Source: Membranipora membranacea (lineage: Eukaryota; Bryozoa; Gymnolaemata; Cheilostomatida; Membraniporidae). From it: 64,000 bases of DNA. Below, one piece after another: positions 34,024 to 46,241 of the stretch. Each line of letters opens with the position of its first letter. The stretch's first letter is position 1. Position numbers and translations under genes: made by a program. The DNA lies in contig OU612072.1 in the NCBI GenBank assembly GCA_914767715.1, positions 7,378,001 to 7,442,000 on the forward strand, in the 5' to 3' direction. The notes beneath the pieces are model-generated. The model did no database searches. It worked only from the letters and a program-made list of their open reading frames with translations, and was not told where the DNA came from.

Positions 34024-34031
34024 TCTTATAT
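34024..34031 (-). promoter_or_regulatory. Candidate TATA box (minus strand) inside the 7.25 kb element
   Basis: On the minus strand the sequence reads GCGCGATGTATATAAGAGGG, with a GC-richer upstream flank and a pyrimidine-flanked CATTCTC about 30-40 bases downstream. This is a reasonable core promoter shape for leftward transcription, but no downstream gene is recognised. Confidence 0.3.
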
Positions 34032-34689
34032 ACATCGCGCAGCTGGAGGCGGGATTTTACTGAGCACCTGTTGCTACCTAACTTTCTGTTATTCCTGTCC
34101 CCATATGCGCCTCGATAAAAAAAATTAATCATGGTTCTACAACCACGTACATGGAACCAAAACGAGCATAAAGATCATCCAATCATATTGGAGGTAGACT
34201 GAATTTTCCACTACCAGTACTGGAAAAAAAACAGTACAATCTCATCATGTCACTTCACGCAATGCCTCAAGTTTTCATAATTGGTTTGTGTACATCCTTC
34301 ATAAATAACCAAAGAGAAGTAAATGAATAAACTAGTTAGGAGGTGACTTTAAGTTAGCACACCCCAATTTCCACAAGGCCATTTTATTAAAACTCCTCTT
34401 GGGTAGTTCAAAAGAACCTATCCTCTTCAAACACGGTTTTTTTGTGCTCTTGGGTAGAGAGGATATACACCCGTAAGAAGTAAGGGGCTAGAAATTCTCT
34501 TCAATGTGACTAAAAATCCAGCTTCAGCAGTACCGATTGCATGGGGTGAAAATTTGTTTTGAGTAACGTAACAGACTATCTGTAGAAATTCCATATCACA
34601 TGTACCCTCCCTGCTGCCACAAAATTGCACTTCCTTACATTGTAGGGTTGGATTAAACAAACCACTAATGTGTTTAACAGGCAGTAACA

Positions 34690-34860
34690 ATGGTTCCCCA
34701 TTTTATAGAAGAGGTATACACCCGATGGGTGCTGGGGGCTGGAACAACCAACCTTGAAAGCTCCCCCAACGGGATTTGAACTCACAAATCCTGCGGCACC
34801 AATCGCCTGGCAGTGAATAACAAGCGCGCTTACCGATTGCACCATTTCACCGTCCCAACA
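34690..34860 (-). mobile_element. tRNA-derived SINE, second family (minus orientation)
   Basis: On the minus strand: A-box-like TGGTGCAATCGGTAAGCGCG, B box GAGTTCAAATCCC, then a tail with CCCCCAGCACCCATCGGGTG and TATACCTCTTC. A diverged partial tail, with ATACACCCGT and GTACCGATTGCAT, lies at about 34430-34560. Confidence 0.65.
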
Positions 34861-34869
34861 AATTTTATA

Positions 34870-37080
34870 TTTCATTTTTTTTATTTCAGATGATTTCCAG
34901 ACTCCTTGCTCAGGTTTGCAGTATTAGTATACTGATGTTATGCAGCATGTTTATTTATAATGGTGAAGAACTGTGTACAATAAGGTCAGTGATATATATA
35001 TTGAGACATATGTTGAATCAAACCACATCATTGCTCAATACTTCAGAATCCCACTTTCAAATTATTTGATAATTTTTCGTCATACTACTGCCGGTCAGGG
35101 ACTTGCATTATACAGGCCTGCGGCAGCAAATATTATTTTACAAATAATCTGTCCTAATTTCAATTTTATAACTGCGAGACCCTTGGGCTTGATGAGTATA
35201 ATGTGCATAAAAAACATGTTTCAATACCTCCAAAATCGCTAGGCATCTCACAACTGGGTGTGAAGAGATACATGTGGTGCGGAACCAAAAGTGACTAGGA
35301 AGCTAGCATGTCAAACAAACAGTTCCAATATTGGAAGCTGATCTTGAGAAAAGGCTGCCAATCTTGCCATGACATGCTAGAAGTTGATCGCTCTTGTCCA
35401 AAAGACTTACCTACCGTGCAGTTAGCAGTTAGATTTATAACCAAGGATTGTCTGTGTGTATCTAAAGCATAACCTTATGTCATATGATACTGTGACAGGA
35501 TAATTTGTCCGATTGGAGGCATATGCCCTAGTTGTAGGTGATAGATATGAAATAAATTCTGAAACATTAGACCTTTAGAGACCCGCACAATGATCAACCA
35601 TCAGCTTTTAGCTAGGGGGTGGTCAAAGAATTTTCAATATCATTAGGGAAGAAGCTGCGGTCTGTTTGTTTCTGTCTCATCAGGGAGTCTCCTTTTCGGC
35701 AGGGAGGAGGGGTGTCTTTTTTCACTTCAAATTGAGACAAATCATAGAGTTGTTCTCTCTTTGACATGTAAGTTCAATGAGGGGACAACCGATGATAAGA
35801 CGTCCTTAAGTTGCCCCCGATCTGCTCAGCTGAAAGTTGGCATTTTTATCATTTCTTCTAGGGATGCATCTACCGAGTTCTGTGATTGCTGAGAATAACT
35901 CTTGCTATGGACTGAAGCTGCCTCATGATCGATAGATTCTAGTCCATCTTGTGCAGAAGGTCACAACAGCCTCTCCAATCAACATGAATTGTGTCTTCGA
36001 GCCGAAAGACACAGCCATCAAGCTGGTACTAGCTGGTACCTTCGTAGAAATGATAGAGAGCTTTTCAAAGTAAATGTAGTCTATCGATAAATTTCAGATT
36101 GTGAAATGTCAAACTTTTCCTTCTGCCAAAATTCAACTCATCTAATGTAGGTCAGTTTTATTTCATAAACACCAAAGTGAATCAAGGTTTAATCTTGCTA
36201 AATACAAAGTTATAGATGTATGTATGCTTATAAACTACGCATCTACACTATCAATACCTGAAACAATGAATTGTTTTTTAAATATCTACCAACTACATTG
36301 TTGGACTCACTTGTGCATTTATTCAGGCTGATCAATATGATTATTGTGTGGCTTATAAAAATAAAAAGTATAATTACTCAGTCTCATTGCGCAATCTTGA
36401 CTATGTGCTTAGATATTATAAGTTATAATTAGTTCATTTGCACTTCAATAGAGCTGAATGAAAAAACCAAAAACACTCTTATGAATTGTTGTGACAAGGA
36501 CCACCTTGCCTTTCCCGGAAAATGGTCTTTGGTGTCAAAGTGGGTGGCTATGCTCTACTGTATACGGTTCTGCTATGAAGGACTTGATCACCAATAGACT
36601 GATCTACATGTTTTCACAGATGTTTTCCTATGTTCTCCGATGAATTTTTTGCTACCACCATGATAATCACCCAACGTCACCACTTGTAAGATATCAGGTT
36701 AACTATCGACATGTGTAAACACCCGGGTTGCTAATTGCATTATTATATGGCTTCACTCTCAATGTATATTAGTGGCCTATATCTTCACTCTCAATGTATA
36801 ATATGCCCATAAAAGCATTTCTCCTCAATAAAACTTGCCTCTATCAAAATCTGCATTTCAGAAAGAGTAACTAGTATGGGGATTTTGTTTGACATAATAT
36901 CATCATATTAGAGTTATCTTCTCCAGTATATTCATGTACATATTTCACTGAAGATTTCACTGGGAATTCCGCTTTACATAAATAGTGCTACAGCTGTACT
37001 ACAACACATTATTTCTAACCCAGATTGCCCATACACGTAGCCTATGAGATGGTTTCATAGAACACATATCAATTTTTTTC
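34870..37080. other. Right interior of the 7.25 kb element, no genes seen
   Basis: AT-rich sequence without exon-like ORFs. The short repeat TTCACTCTCAATGTATA occurs twice near 36752 and 36785. Confidence 0.4.
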
Positions 37081-38049
37081 TTACAGGCCACATTCAGTGG
37101 TAAAAAAGCTAAATTTGAAATTTCCGCATTTTAGTCAATTTTGACTAAAATGCGGAAATATGCTTTTCAAGGTCACAAGTAGGTCACAAGGTGATTTCCG
37201 CATTTTAGTCAATCCCACACAGGATTGACTAAAATGCGGAAATACGCACTAAATTTCCGCAACACGCACGTGAATTTGCGTGATCACGGATTTCCGCATT
37301 TTAGTGAACCCGGGTTAAGGCTGCTAATATGCAGCTTAGTTTGTTGAGAAGGCTTCAATACAGCTTTTTTGGTAGTTTCTGGTACTGGATGATCGGTATA
37401 ACCGCAGGATTTCTCAGATAAAGATTAGAATTCAGGAGGACAAGATTTTCTAAGCGTCTATCTTGACCTTGACCTTTGACCTTGTATCTGTCCTATGTTA
37501 ACACGTTGTGAACTGATCCGTATCTCTGCTCATTATCTCCAGAATTTTATCCCTCTCTGTTTTTTACACTATATGGTCACCCTCCAGTTACACTAGGATA
37601 TATAAATCAGGCATTTACTTAAGGGTTAACTATAGTAGATGCCACTACATATTTTGTTCGGACAAACAAGGTTTTGTTGGTAACAGTTATATTCCCAAAT
37701 TGCTATAGAATTCATTATATTGACTGTTGAGATAAATAGAGCTGAACCAATAATATAAGGGACCGTGCAAACACTCAACACTCTCATTGTTAACATGCTC
37801 TATTGTGCAATATTATTCCTGTCACCCAACTTGACGAGGTGTCCATGTTGCCTCAATGGCCATGAATTGGGACTACTCAAGATCGACATTGCAGACATGA
37901 CTGCCCAACAAAACCCGGCAGCAGTTGACTGAAGGGGTATCAAATCCATTAATATTAGCTTAGCGATGACCTTGCACTCTAACATATATGGGAGGGGGGT
38001 AGAGGTTACTGAAAAGTAAGCACTCTCTAACAAAGGTTCAGTCTGAGCT

Positions 38050-39297
38050 AAAAATTTTAATCGATGCTTGTGGCTTGATATGGGAATCCACAAGCTACCT
38101 TTTCGAATTAATTTTTGGAAGCAGAATTAGAGAAACACCATCATTTCAATCAATCCTCAAGATTATTGCCTATGTAATTAGGGATAATCTTGATTGGAAT
38201 GTGATATTGGCACCAGTTTAAACCCAAAGGTATCATTCATTTTTTTGGATTATGACTTAGTTACATTGTTCTGAAAGCAATCCTAGAATCATCTCTTTTG
38301 GGAAGAGTATGAGGTGGCTCAGTTGATTAGAGCGCCGGACTTCAGCATGCACATGTTGAAGGTCTAGGGTACGAATCCCACTGCGGTCGTCACCTACTTG
38401 TGCATTGGCTGGCCCCTAGATGTGCTTCGAGCTGCCTGGAAACAGAGTGCCTCTCCGATAAGGCACTACAATTTCTCCGCCCATGCTTCGGGATGTGGCA
38501 AGTGATAGGACATATGATTTGAATCATCCTTTTTTGATCAAGACTTAGTTAGGCTTGCCTACAAATCCGTGCAATGTTTGTTATGTTTGAATTATGCGCT
38601 GTGTATCAGTGTTTCTGATAAAGAAACAGCATAAGAATATAAATAACAACAGGGAATCACAATAAAATCAAATATTTCATCATATTTTTGATATTCTGCA
38701 ATTTCAAAGCAGCTTCCATTCAATTATGAAAAAGGCATACCCATGTTACCTCAATGGCAAGGAATCGCAACACAACATGCGATATAAATTTTTATTTTAA
38801 TGCTGGACCATGCATGTAAATGTAGGTATGTAATGACGAGAATGGCAGCGTAATCCGAATAACAGAGTGCTGGATCCGCTCTAGTCTTGTTTTTACAATG
38901 CCCGATAGCAGATTGTACCATGCAAGGCGGGCGTGGGCGATTACAGACATAATATTAGTTACATACAAGGCTTTCAGGCCATCGCTGGAGGCTTGATATG
39001 AGATTTTTCAATTCGGCTAGGAATCCCAAAGCTACCTTTTCTACTGAAAAATTACTTTTTGGAAGCTGAATTACAAAAACATCTTCATTTCAATCCATCG
39101 TCAAGATTATTGCCTATATAATAAGGGATAATGTTGATAGGAATGTGATATTGGCTCCAGTTTAAACTCAAACGTATCATTCATGTCTTTGGATTATGTA
39201 TATCTGTATATCCGTGTTTCTGATAAAGAAACAGCATAAGAATATAAATAACAACAGGGAATCACAATAAAATCAAATATTTCATCATATTTTTGAT
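38050..39297 (+). repeat. Tandem segmental duplication (38050-38692 and 38985-39297)
   Basis: The copies share TTTTTGGAAGC(A/T)GAATTA, CAAGATTATTGCCTAT, GGAATGTGATATTGGC and a nearly identical 90-base end from GTGTTTCTGATAAAGAAAC to CATATTTTTGAT. Copy 1 is longer because a SINE sits between GGATTATG and the shared end; copy 2 lacks it. Weaker similarity continues left (37840 against 38750). Confidence 0.8.
38309..38503 (+). mobile_element. tRNA-derived SINE (first family)
   Basis: A box TGGCTCAGTTGATTAGAGCG and a B box damaged to GGTACGAATCCC. The tail AAGGCACTACAATTTCTCCGCC is as in the copies at 12.5-15.7 kb. GACTTAGTTA occurs on both sides (about 38257 and 38542), a likely target duplication. 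It inserted after the flanking segment was duplicated, or was absent from the copied segment. Confidence 0.78.
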
Positions 39298-39701
39298 GAA
39301 ATTGAGACTATATTTTTGGAGAAAATTAACTGGTCAGAATATCGCAGAGGAAATAAGATTTGATAAAAAACCACAATTTAACTCACCTTGTGGGAATAAT
39401 CCGCTGGCTTGTGACAGGACATGAATAAAATATTGATAGGGATAAAAAATTGAACTATTATCATGGATGATTTAAATGCAGCCCAGACTGGCCCAATCAA
39501 TCCGAAGAAAAACTTTTGTTAAGTTAAAGACCTTTAAAAATTAAGCAAGATTCTTGTCGATTCAAAAAATGGCCCAGACTGGCCCAATCAATCACATAAA
39601 TATTGAGTTAAATGTGCATGCTGTAGAGAAAATAAAGGTGACTCAGACTGGCCATATGAATTGATAATTTAGTAGCTGTATATTTACCAAGACATATCTT
39701 A

Positions 39702-40120
39702 TCAGGCATGGCTGAATATAGGGAGGCGGGTCATTTTGGACTGAATCAGAGTGTTTGCATCCGTTTTCAAAACGGCCTCATGATGAGCCCAGATCCTTAC
39801 ATAACGATTGATTATTTCCCTCACAATGCTGCTTGCATGCTCAGCACAACTGAATAATGAGAGATGGCCTGACTCTATAATATTTGATAGACTCTGCAGC
39901 CGGGCAAGTTCTGGGAATTTAGGACCCAAACCTGTTTTAAGCAATGATCTGATTACTCTCTCCGACAAAAGACACACTCTAAAAACTGCTTCAGAAGGGG
40001 TTTTGAATCCATCACGATTCTTAAGTTTGATTAGTGTCGGCATGTCAACTTCCCTCGCTTTGGCCACATCCTCGACACAGAGGCTACAGCTTAGTTGCAC
40101 CGTTCTGGTTATGAAACCTC
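39702..40120 (-). pseudogene. Terminal exon of a P-element/THAP9-like transposase
   Basis: After an acceptor TCTCTGATAG the frame runs about 140 codons to a stop: GGFITRTV, CSLCVEDV, LIKLKNRDGFKTPSEAVFRV, a helical region and ...THLPIF-like tail (RLPIFSHA). A G(F/Y)..R.. start, a C-x2-C pair and the 'L.LK.R.G...PS..V' block recall the C-terminal region of P/THAP9-family transposases. No upstream exon with THAP or catalytic motifs was found, so it is probably a remnant. Family call by motif memory only. Confidence 0.42.
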
Positions 40121-41940
40121 CTATCAGAGAAAGATGTACGCATTGAGGAATTAATAGTATATTTAATTTATTTAAATATGTCTGCTTATAGATCAAGCCT
40201 GCATCTCCACTGTTTTTGCATGCTACTGCATAAAAATGTATGGAATTTTGAAAAGCGCAGTGCAGTCGGTCATGTGGAATGCACTAAATTAGGGAGAACC
40301 CTGTTCATGCTTCAATTAACCAGTAGTTTCCAGTCTAAAGTATTTATATGTTTATGAGATTACCCCACAGCATGAAAACGTTTATTAAAATTTAAATTTC
40401 GCATATTAAGTATTCACAAAAATATCCAAAATATTACATCCCTAATAAAAAAGGTGTTTGCAAAGTTACCAATGATATTATACATTGTGGATTTACAAAA
40501 TCGATATTCATTAATGATTCACTAGTAAGTTTTCCTATTCTTGGCCAGGTCGCTAAATTTAAATCAGTGAATATTTATATTCTATAGGGTATTGTAGATA
40601 AGGGTATAGGGTGCAAATTGCAAATTCTGAGTACCAGCAGCTGGAATCTAACGTTTTCTGTTTAATACATTAGGAAGTCGCAGACAGAAGAAAAATCTTT
40701 CGCCTTTCCTACCTTAGAAAATTTGAATCAGACGAAGCCGCACTCATGTTGTATACTTAGGTCCCTGGACAACTTTGTAGATCTTGGCTCAATATAGACT
40801 ATACATAGGTACAAACTGATTTGATACACAGCTTTTTAAATATCCCTCTACCACCACCGTCCTCCGAGGGAACAAACTAGTGTTATTGACGCACCATTTT
40901 TTAACAAATGTTAAGACAAGAAACATGCTATAGCATATGTTGTTATGGCACACACAATATTTGATTGCACGATATACTGATTACATTTTATACTTAATTA
41001 CTATATGTTCTATAAAATTCGCCGGTTATATCCAGTTGTAGTGGTCATCATTAGAAATAAGAAGGTCTTATATCCACACATTATATTTATGTGGAGATAA
41101 CTCCTTTTCTGGCCTATGCGCTACAGTGAAAAAGTGAATAGCGCAGTAACGTCGCGTCACTGAATTAGAGAGGACGCTCTAAGCCAGTAGTTTCCAGTCT
41201 AGAGTATTTATATGTTTATGGGTAAGACATATCTTTTGTCCGATGCAGGATCGTAGATTGAAATAAAGTCACTTATGCCTATTTTGTAACCTTACACTTA
41301 TCTTTACTCATTAGGCAGATGCAGATTGTTTGCATAACAAAGAAGCAGGGAAAGATCATCTTAATTTGGTGCTAGTGTTGATGACTTTTGTAATTCAAAT
41401 TACAGGATGTTTATTGTTTACACGAGGCCCTGAACCGTGGCTGCTGCCGTCTAACCAAAGCTTTATTCTCCAAGCTCATGCTACTCCACCCTGCACCGTT
41501 ACAAATAGCCAAGAGGAAATTCTCAAGCCGCTTCCAGCTGGTAAACAACAAGTACAGGCTTATATGTAGTTGCTACCATAACAGTCAGTTGCTGTCTGAC
41601 TCATTACTGTGCCTGCCGCCAACCAATCTTGCTCTCATAAATACTTGGTAAGAACTAGCATGCTGTTTCAGTAGGAATATTATGCACTAGAGACTTGAGT
41701 CCCCTCACTGATGTTACAACCCATAGAGTCAAATTTTCAAATCATAAATAATGAGCAAGGGTGATTTATCTAGTTTAAACAGCTTACCTCCCTTGGTATA
41801 TCATATATTTATAATATTTATAAGAGATCCTTAACAATTATTTGCAGGCATGACCAGCCAACTAGGAAACTTGAGTTACAGAGCCTGGGGCATGGTAATG
41901 AAAAGGCTCCTCGCCTCATCATAGCGACCGACCCTCTACC
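40121..41940. other. Gene-poor stretch
   Basis: No convincing exon is seen. GTCTAGAGTATTTATATGTTTATG-like sequence occurs at about 40333 and 41198, each preceded by CCAGTAGTTTCCAGTCTA, so this is a short dispersed repeat. An ORF at 41330-41569 has a hydrophobic start but no family resemblance. Confidence 0.4.
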
Positions 41941-41945
41941 AACAG

Positions 41946-44225
41946 TACCAGACTACGTTCATTCCAGCTAGTTCAATCTCGTCTACGTTTGTTCCAGCCG
42001 ATGTTCATTCCAAGATTTGGTGTGCATCTTGTGTTTACAAACAAGCGACCCCATAAATCTGACAACAGTCCCTTAGGTGAACACAACTATGCGTTATTAC
42101 AAGGAACTGCACAAGAGCAAAGTTGTGAAAAATCATAAGAAAACTGTTCAAGTCATTTTCATATCCTGTAACAGCATTTTTTACATCAATGGTCATAGAC
42201 TTTGGGATTCTATAATAAAAAGGGAACAACAAAACTTTTATGACGAGACTCTAACACTACTTTCAATTAATATTTTTAATGCCTGAAAAAGAGCAGAAGG
42301 AAAAGAAACAAAAAATAGAAAGAAGCTACCAGCTTTCATTTGAAAAAAAGAAATAGTGGGAAAATGACAAGTAGGAAAACGTCCGGGTGGGAAAATGGAT
42401 TGGTGGGAAAACTTCCAGATGGAAAAATTGATTGGTGAGAAAACGTCCAGGTGGGAAAACAACTTGATGAGAAAACATCCTGGTGGGAAAATGGATCAGT
42501 GAGAAATCGACCTGGTGGGAAAACAGATAATTTGGAAAATGTGCTGGTGGGAAAATGGCTCGGTGGGCTAATGGCTTGGTGGGAAAATGGCTTGGTGGGA
42601 TAAAGGGAGGTGGGAAAATGGCATGGTGGGAAAAAGACATTTGGAAAATGTCCGGATACCGTTATAAACTACTTTTTCAACAAAACAAATTAATCGTACC
42701 TATACCAGTTCTCAAAAGTTTTGAACCATTTAATCATCGCCCAGGCTGAAGAGATTATCTTATTAACAGTTATTGGCCGTATCACTCTACAAAAGTAAGC
42801 TTACATCATATTATGTTATCCACCACATGGCTTTTGGTAAAGATCGTTTTACTGGTTTAAAAGCCTTTATCAATCAACCACCAAACAATGTAACAAAAAT
42901 TCTCACTCTATGTATATTCACGGACATGATCCTTCCCGAGATGACAATGAATATTATTCAAATTACAACAATCATTTGCTTTGACCAGGGACCCTTCCTG
43001 CTTTTACCATATCAACAGTTTGAAACATTAGAATTGTCTCCACTTATAAAAAGAAGGGACAACTACCTGCAATACTAAATGCAATTGGTGATCACCAATA
43101 AGCGTGAACATAAAATATGATTGCATTGAAGAATCTGTGCTGCTAAATTAGGGTGGCTATTTGAAGCAGACAAGGCATAGATGATACTTGGTTAATCATA
43201 CTTCTGTAAGCATATATATACACAGCTTGTTGTGGTGCAACTCAGTTGTATGCTCTGTCTACATTATATGATCAAGTAAAATATTGTTAAGATTATGGCA
43301 TCACAACAATGCTTAAACGCATACTATTTATTTGTTTCATGTCGAAGGTTTTTAATCAGTGAAATTTTTATTGTACACGGAAACATAATATAAACATACG
43401 ACTAACAGAGTTATGAATTGAGTAAAAACGTAAAAATGTGTATTAAAACAGTCAACCTGTGCCCCTTCTTTGCAATTTCAAAGGGATCTAAGGCAAGTAT
43501 GAATACCAAAAATGTGATATTATTCAAAACAGTTCAAAGACATGTAAACACTCACTCCAGGCCTTGGAGGGATTCTAGTATTATATATCGAAACCGTCTG
43601 AAACCGAAACCCGTCACAGCGTGATAAGGCTAGTGTCGTTCAACTCAAGGTATTTTCTGTTATATTTTCTTTTAGGTTGACAAACTTGAGAAATACAAAT
43701 TTAAAAAAAATAGGTAACTGACAAACTTTCATTTGCAAGATCTTGTCATTTTGGCACTGCTCTTTGCGTCCAGCTATTAAAAATAACAAAAGGAACCCCC
43801 ATGTTGAAACAGGGGACATGTTCAATACTTGTCCCAACTTTTTTCCTCGTGTACGAGCAAAGAAGTGTCCAACAGTAACAATATATGATATATGATGGCT
43901 CCTTTATCGCATTAAGAGATCATCAGACAATAACTGAAACTGAACGTCATGCTGCAGTTGGAAAACCAGTTTTGGTACGGATTGATTGAATTGATTGAAA
44001 ACCAATAACTTTAACAATTTCATCAAATCCCCATCAAGAATTGGCCAAACAAAAATACTTATTTCAGATCAAATTCTTGTTAAATATACAAATTGGCATA
44101 TCAGGTCATGCACCCTAGAATTTGATCATATCATATGCTGGTGTGTGCAGGGGATTGGAATGAACGTCGGCTGGAATGAACGACGACATGGTTGAAATTA
44201 GCTGGAATGAAAGTAGACTGGTATG
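41946..44225. mobile_element. Foldback element with repeated TTCATTCCAG motifs in its arms
   Basis: The left arm 41946-42035 and right arm 44141-44225 are inverted repeats: ACGTTCATTCCAGCTAGTTC..., GTTCCAGCCGATGTTCATTCC... opposite their complements. GTTCATTCCAG-type units recur within each arm. A partial further copy begins at about 45618. The internal part includes a minisatellite (42356-42650). Confidence 0.65.
42356..42650 (+). repeat. GGTGGGAAAATGG minisatellite
   Basis: About 17 imperfect units of 16-18 bases such as GGTGGGAAAATGGATT and AGGTGGGAAAACGTCC. Related units recur at 46104-46200. Long minus-strand ORFs here are translations of the repeat. Confidence 0.85.
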
Positions 44226-44767
44226 AAAGTCGAAAATCCTGGAATGAACGTAGAAAGGGCTGGATTGAACATCGACTACATTAGTATATAGAATCAACGC
44301 AAGAGCAGCTCCCAAAATTAGTTGTGTAAATAATATTAATGATGATCATTCACAAAGGCACTCACATCTGTTTATGATGATGGTTACTAAATTTCTGACG
44401 GCGAGATGGAATCAAGCAGGAATTTAGTGCAAAAACTGAAATGGTAATGAAATACTGAAAGAGAAACAGTGATCCTTTGTATATTTCATCAGCAAAACAA
44501 TGGTCAAGCGTAAAGAAATCAGGTGCAACTAATGAATCGTAGTAGTTAACACCTTGGTTCACTGCTATCTGTGAACATTAATTTTTTTTGTAATGGTAAT
44601 TCTGACAGTGAACATTGGTTTCCCTGCACGCTGTCCACCAGTCGTCATTTATCGAAATAGCTAACTCGTATCACCAATGTGGTACAGTTATCACATCGGT
44701 TATGTCTGTGACAAGAACATAAAGATATGTTTTTATCTATCACCTATTTACATTGTATGGACAAATA

Positions 44768-45137
44768 CCGTAATACCTCACTTATAAGGCACCGGCCTTA
44801 TAAGTGAAGCACCTCCCTTGGAAAAAATAAAGATGCTCCAGTTATAAAGCACCCCACAGCTATAAGGCACCCTTTTGAAAACAAAACTGACCAGGATGGG
44901 ATTGGAACCTGCAAAATCCTTCATGCCCCTTGATAGTTAGGCAGACACTATACACACTGAGCTATTCATCCTCCCAAGCTTTTGAGCCATTATAAGGTTT
45001 AGCTATTCAACCTTACAAGGCGCAGTTTCGGTCCAAGATAAATATAAAAATGCTTCAAATGATAGCCGCGCCTATATGCTCCTCTCTTATAGGCGCCTTC
45101 ACATATAAGGCATGCACCTTTTGGTGAGGTATTACGG
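44768..45137. mobile_element. Mariner-type MITE with an internal tRNA-like sequence
   Basis: The ends CCGTAATACCTCAC and GTGAGGTATTACGG are perfect 14-bp inverted repeats, each flanked by TA. Subterminal TTATAAGGC(A/G)C motifs repeat on both strands. The interior, on the minus strand, contains ATAGCTCAGTGTGTATAGTG and GGTTCCAATCCCATCC, like the A and B boxes of a tRNA gene. Confidence 0.8.
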
Positions 45138-45617
45138 TACGAAAATCCTGTCGCAATTCAATCGATGACGTCATATCAACTGCTAATCTTTTAGCCGACT
45201 GTCAAGTCCGATCACTGTCAGTGCTTTTCAATTAATTTTTTTAAAAACCTTTGCCTTAAAATGTACACAACAGACTCTACACCCCTACTCACTTTAGGGC
45301 GCTACCGCAAAGGTAGAATAGCGCTACAGCGCAGGAGGTGGGAAACTTCCAACCCTCCCCCAACGAACATAGCTTGTCATGACCGGCTACCAGTACCAAA
45401 CATAATAAATAAATATATATAGTACCAAATGTGCAGCACATGTGGTTTGGCATGGCAATTATGAATTACCTTGGCATAATCACAAATTATAAATTCAAAC
45501 CAAAACCTTGATGTGACAAGCATTTTTTAAAGTTATTGTGTATAAGATATATGCTAGTCTTTTATAAAAAACAATTATTTTGGGGAGTTGATCTCCTGTT
45601 GACTCTTTATACCAACT

Positions 45618-46200
45618 AATGCAGTTGGCGTTCAATTCAGCACTTTCTACGTTCATTCCAGGATTTTCGACTTTCATACCAGACTGCGTTCATTCCAGTT
45701 AGTTCAATCCCGTCGACGTTTGTTCCAGCCGACATTCATTCCAAGATTCTGTGTGCATTTTCTGTTTAAAAACAAGCGCCCCCAAAATTCTGACAACAGT
45801 TCCTTAGGTGAACACAACTATGCATTATTACAAGGAACTGTACAAGAGCAAAGTTGTGAAAAATCATGAGAAAACTGTTCAAGTCATTTTCATCACCTCG
45901 AACAGCATTTTTAACAACAACGGTCATAGACTTTAGGATTCTAGAATAAAAAAGGAGCAACAAAACTTTAAAAAAAAGTATATATATATATATATAATGA
46001 CGAGACTCTAACATTATGTTTAATTTACATTTTTACTGTCTGAAAAAGAGGAGAAGGAAAAGAAACAAGAAAATAGAAAGACGCTACCAGTGTTAATTTG
46101 AAAAAAGCAAAAGTGGGAAAATTGGAAGTTGGAAAACGTCCGGGTGGAAAAATGGATTGGTGGGAAAACGTCAAGTTGGAAAAATGGATTGGTGGGAAAG
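45618..46200 (+). mobile_element. Partial second copy of the TTCATTCCAG element
   Basis: 45618-45760 repeats the arm (CTTTCTACGTTCATTCCAGG, CGACTTTCATACCAGACTG). 45780-46020 parallels 42050-42260 base for base apart from small changes and a (TA)n insertion at about 45980. The minisatellite follows at 46104-46200. The opposite arm is missing. Confidence 0.75.
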
Positions 46201-46241
46201 GTTCGGTCCCAAAACGGCCGGCGGCCCAAAACGGCCCGCGG

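Larger units (their letters stand above)
30065..37312. mobile_element. 7.25 kb element with 23-bp inverted ends and 9-bp target duplication
   Basis: The left end (GGGGTTCACTAAAATGCGGA...) and right end (...TTTTAGTGAACCCG) are inverted repeats matching over 22 of 23 bases. They are bounded by a perfect direct repeat GGTTAAGGC (30056-30064 and 37313-37321). The core ACTAAAATGCGGAAAT occurs seven times near the ends in both orientations: 30072, 30121, 37120, 37144, 37194, 37228 and 37290. A 9-bp duplication and repeated subterminal motifs fit Mutator-like elements. No transposase is recognised, so it appears non-autonomous or captures host DNA. Confidence 0.82.

Noticed and set aside
42238-42640. 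His/Phe/Pro-repeat ORFs on the minus strand (also 46020-46277)
   Set aside because: Translations of the GGTGGGAAAATGG minisatellite; they run into mobile-element sequence and lack any start or splice support.
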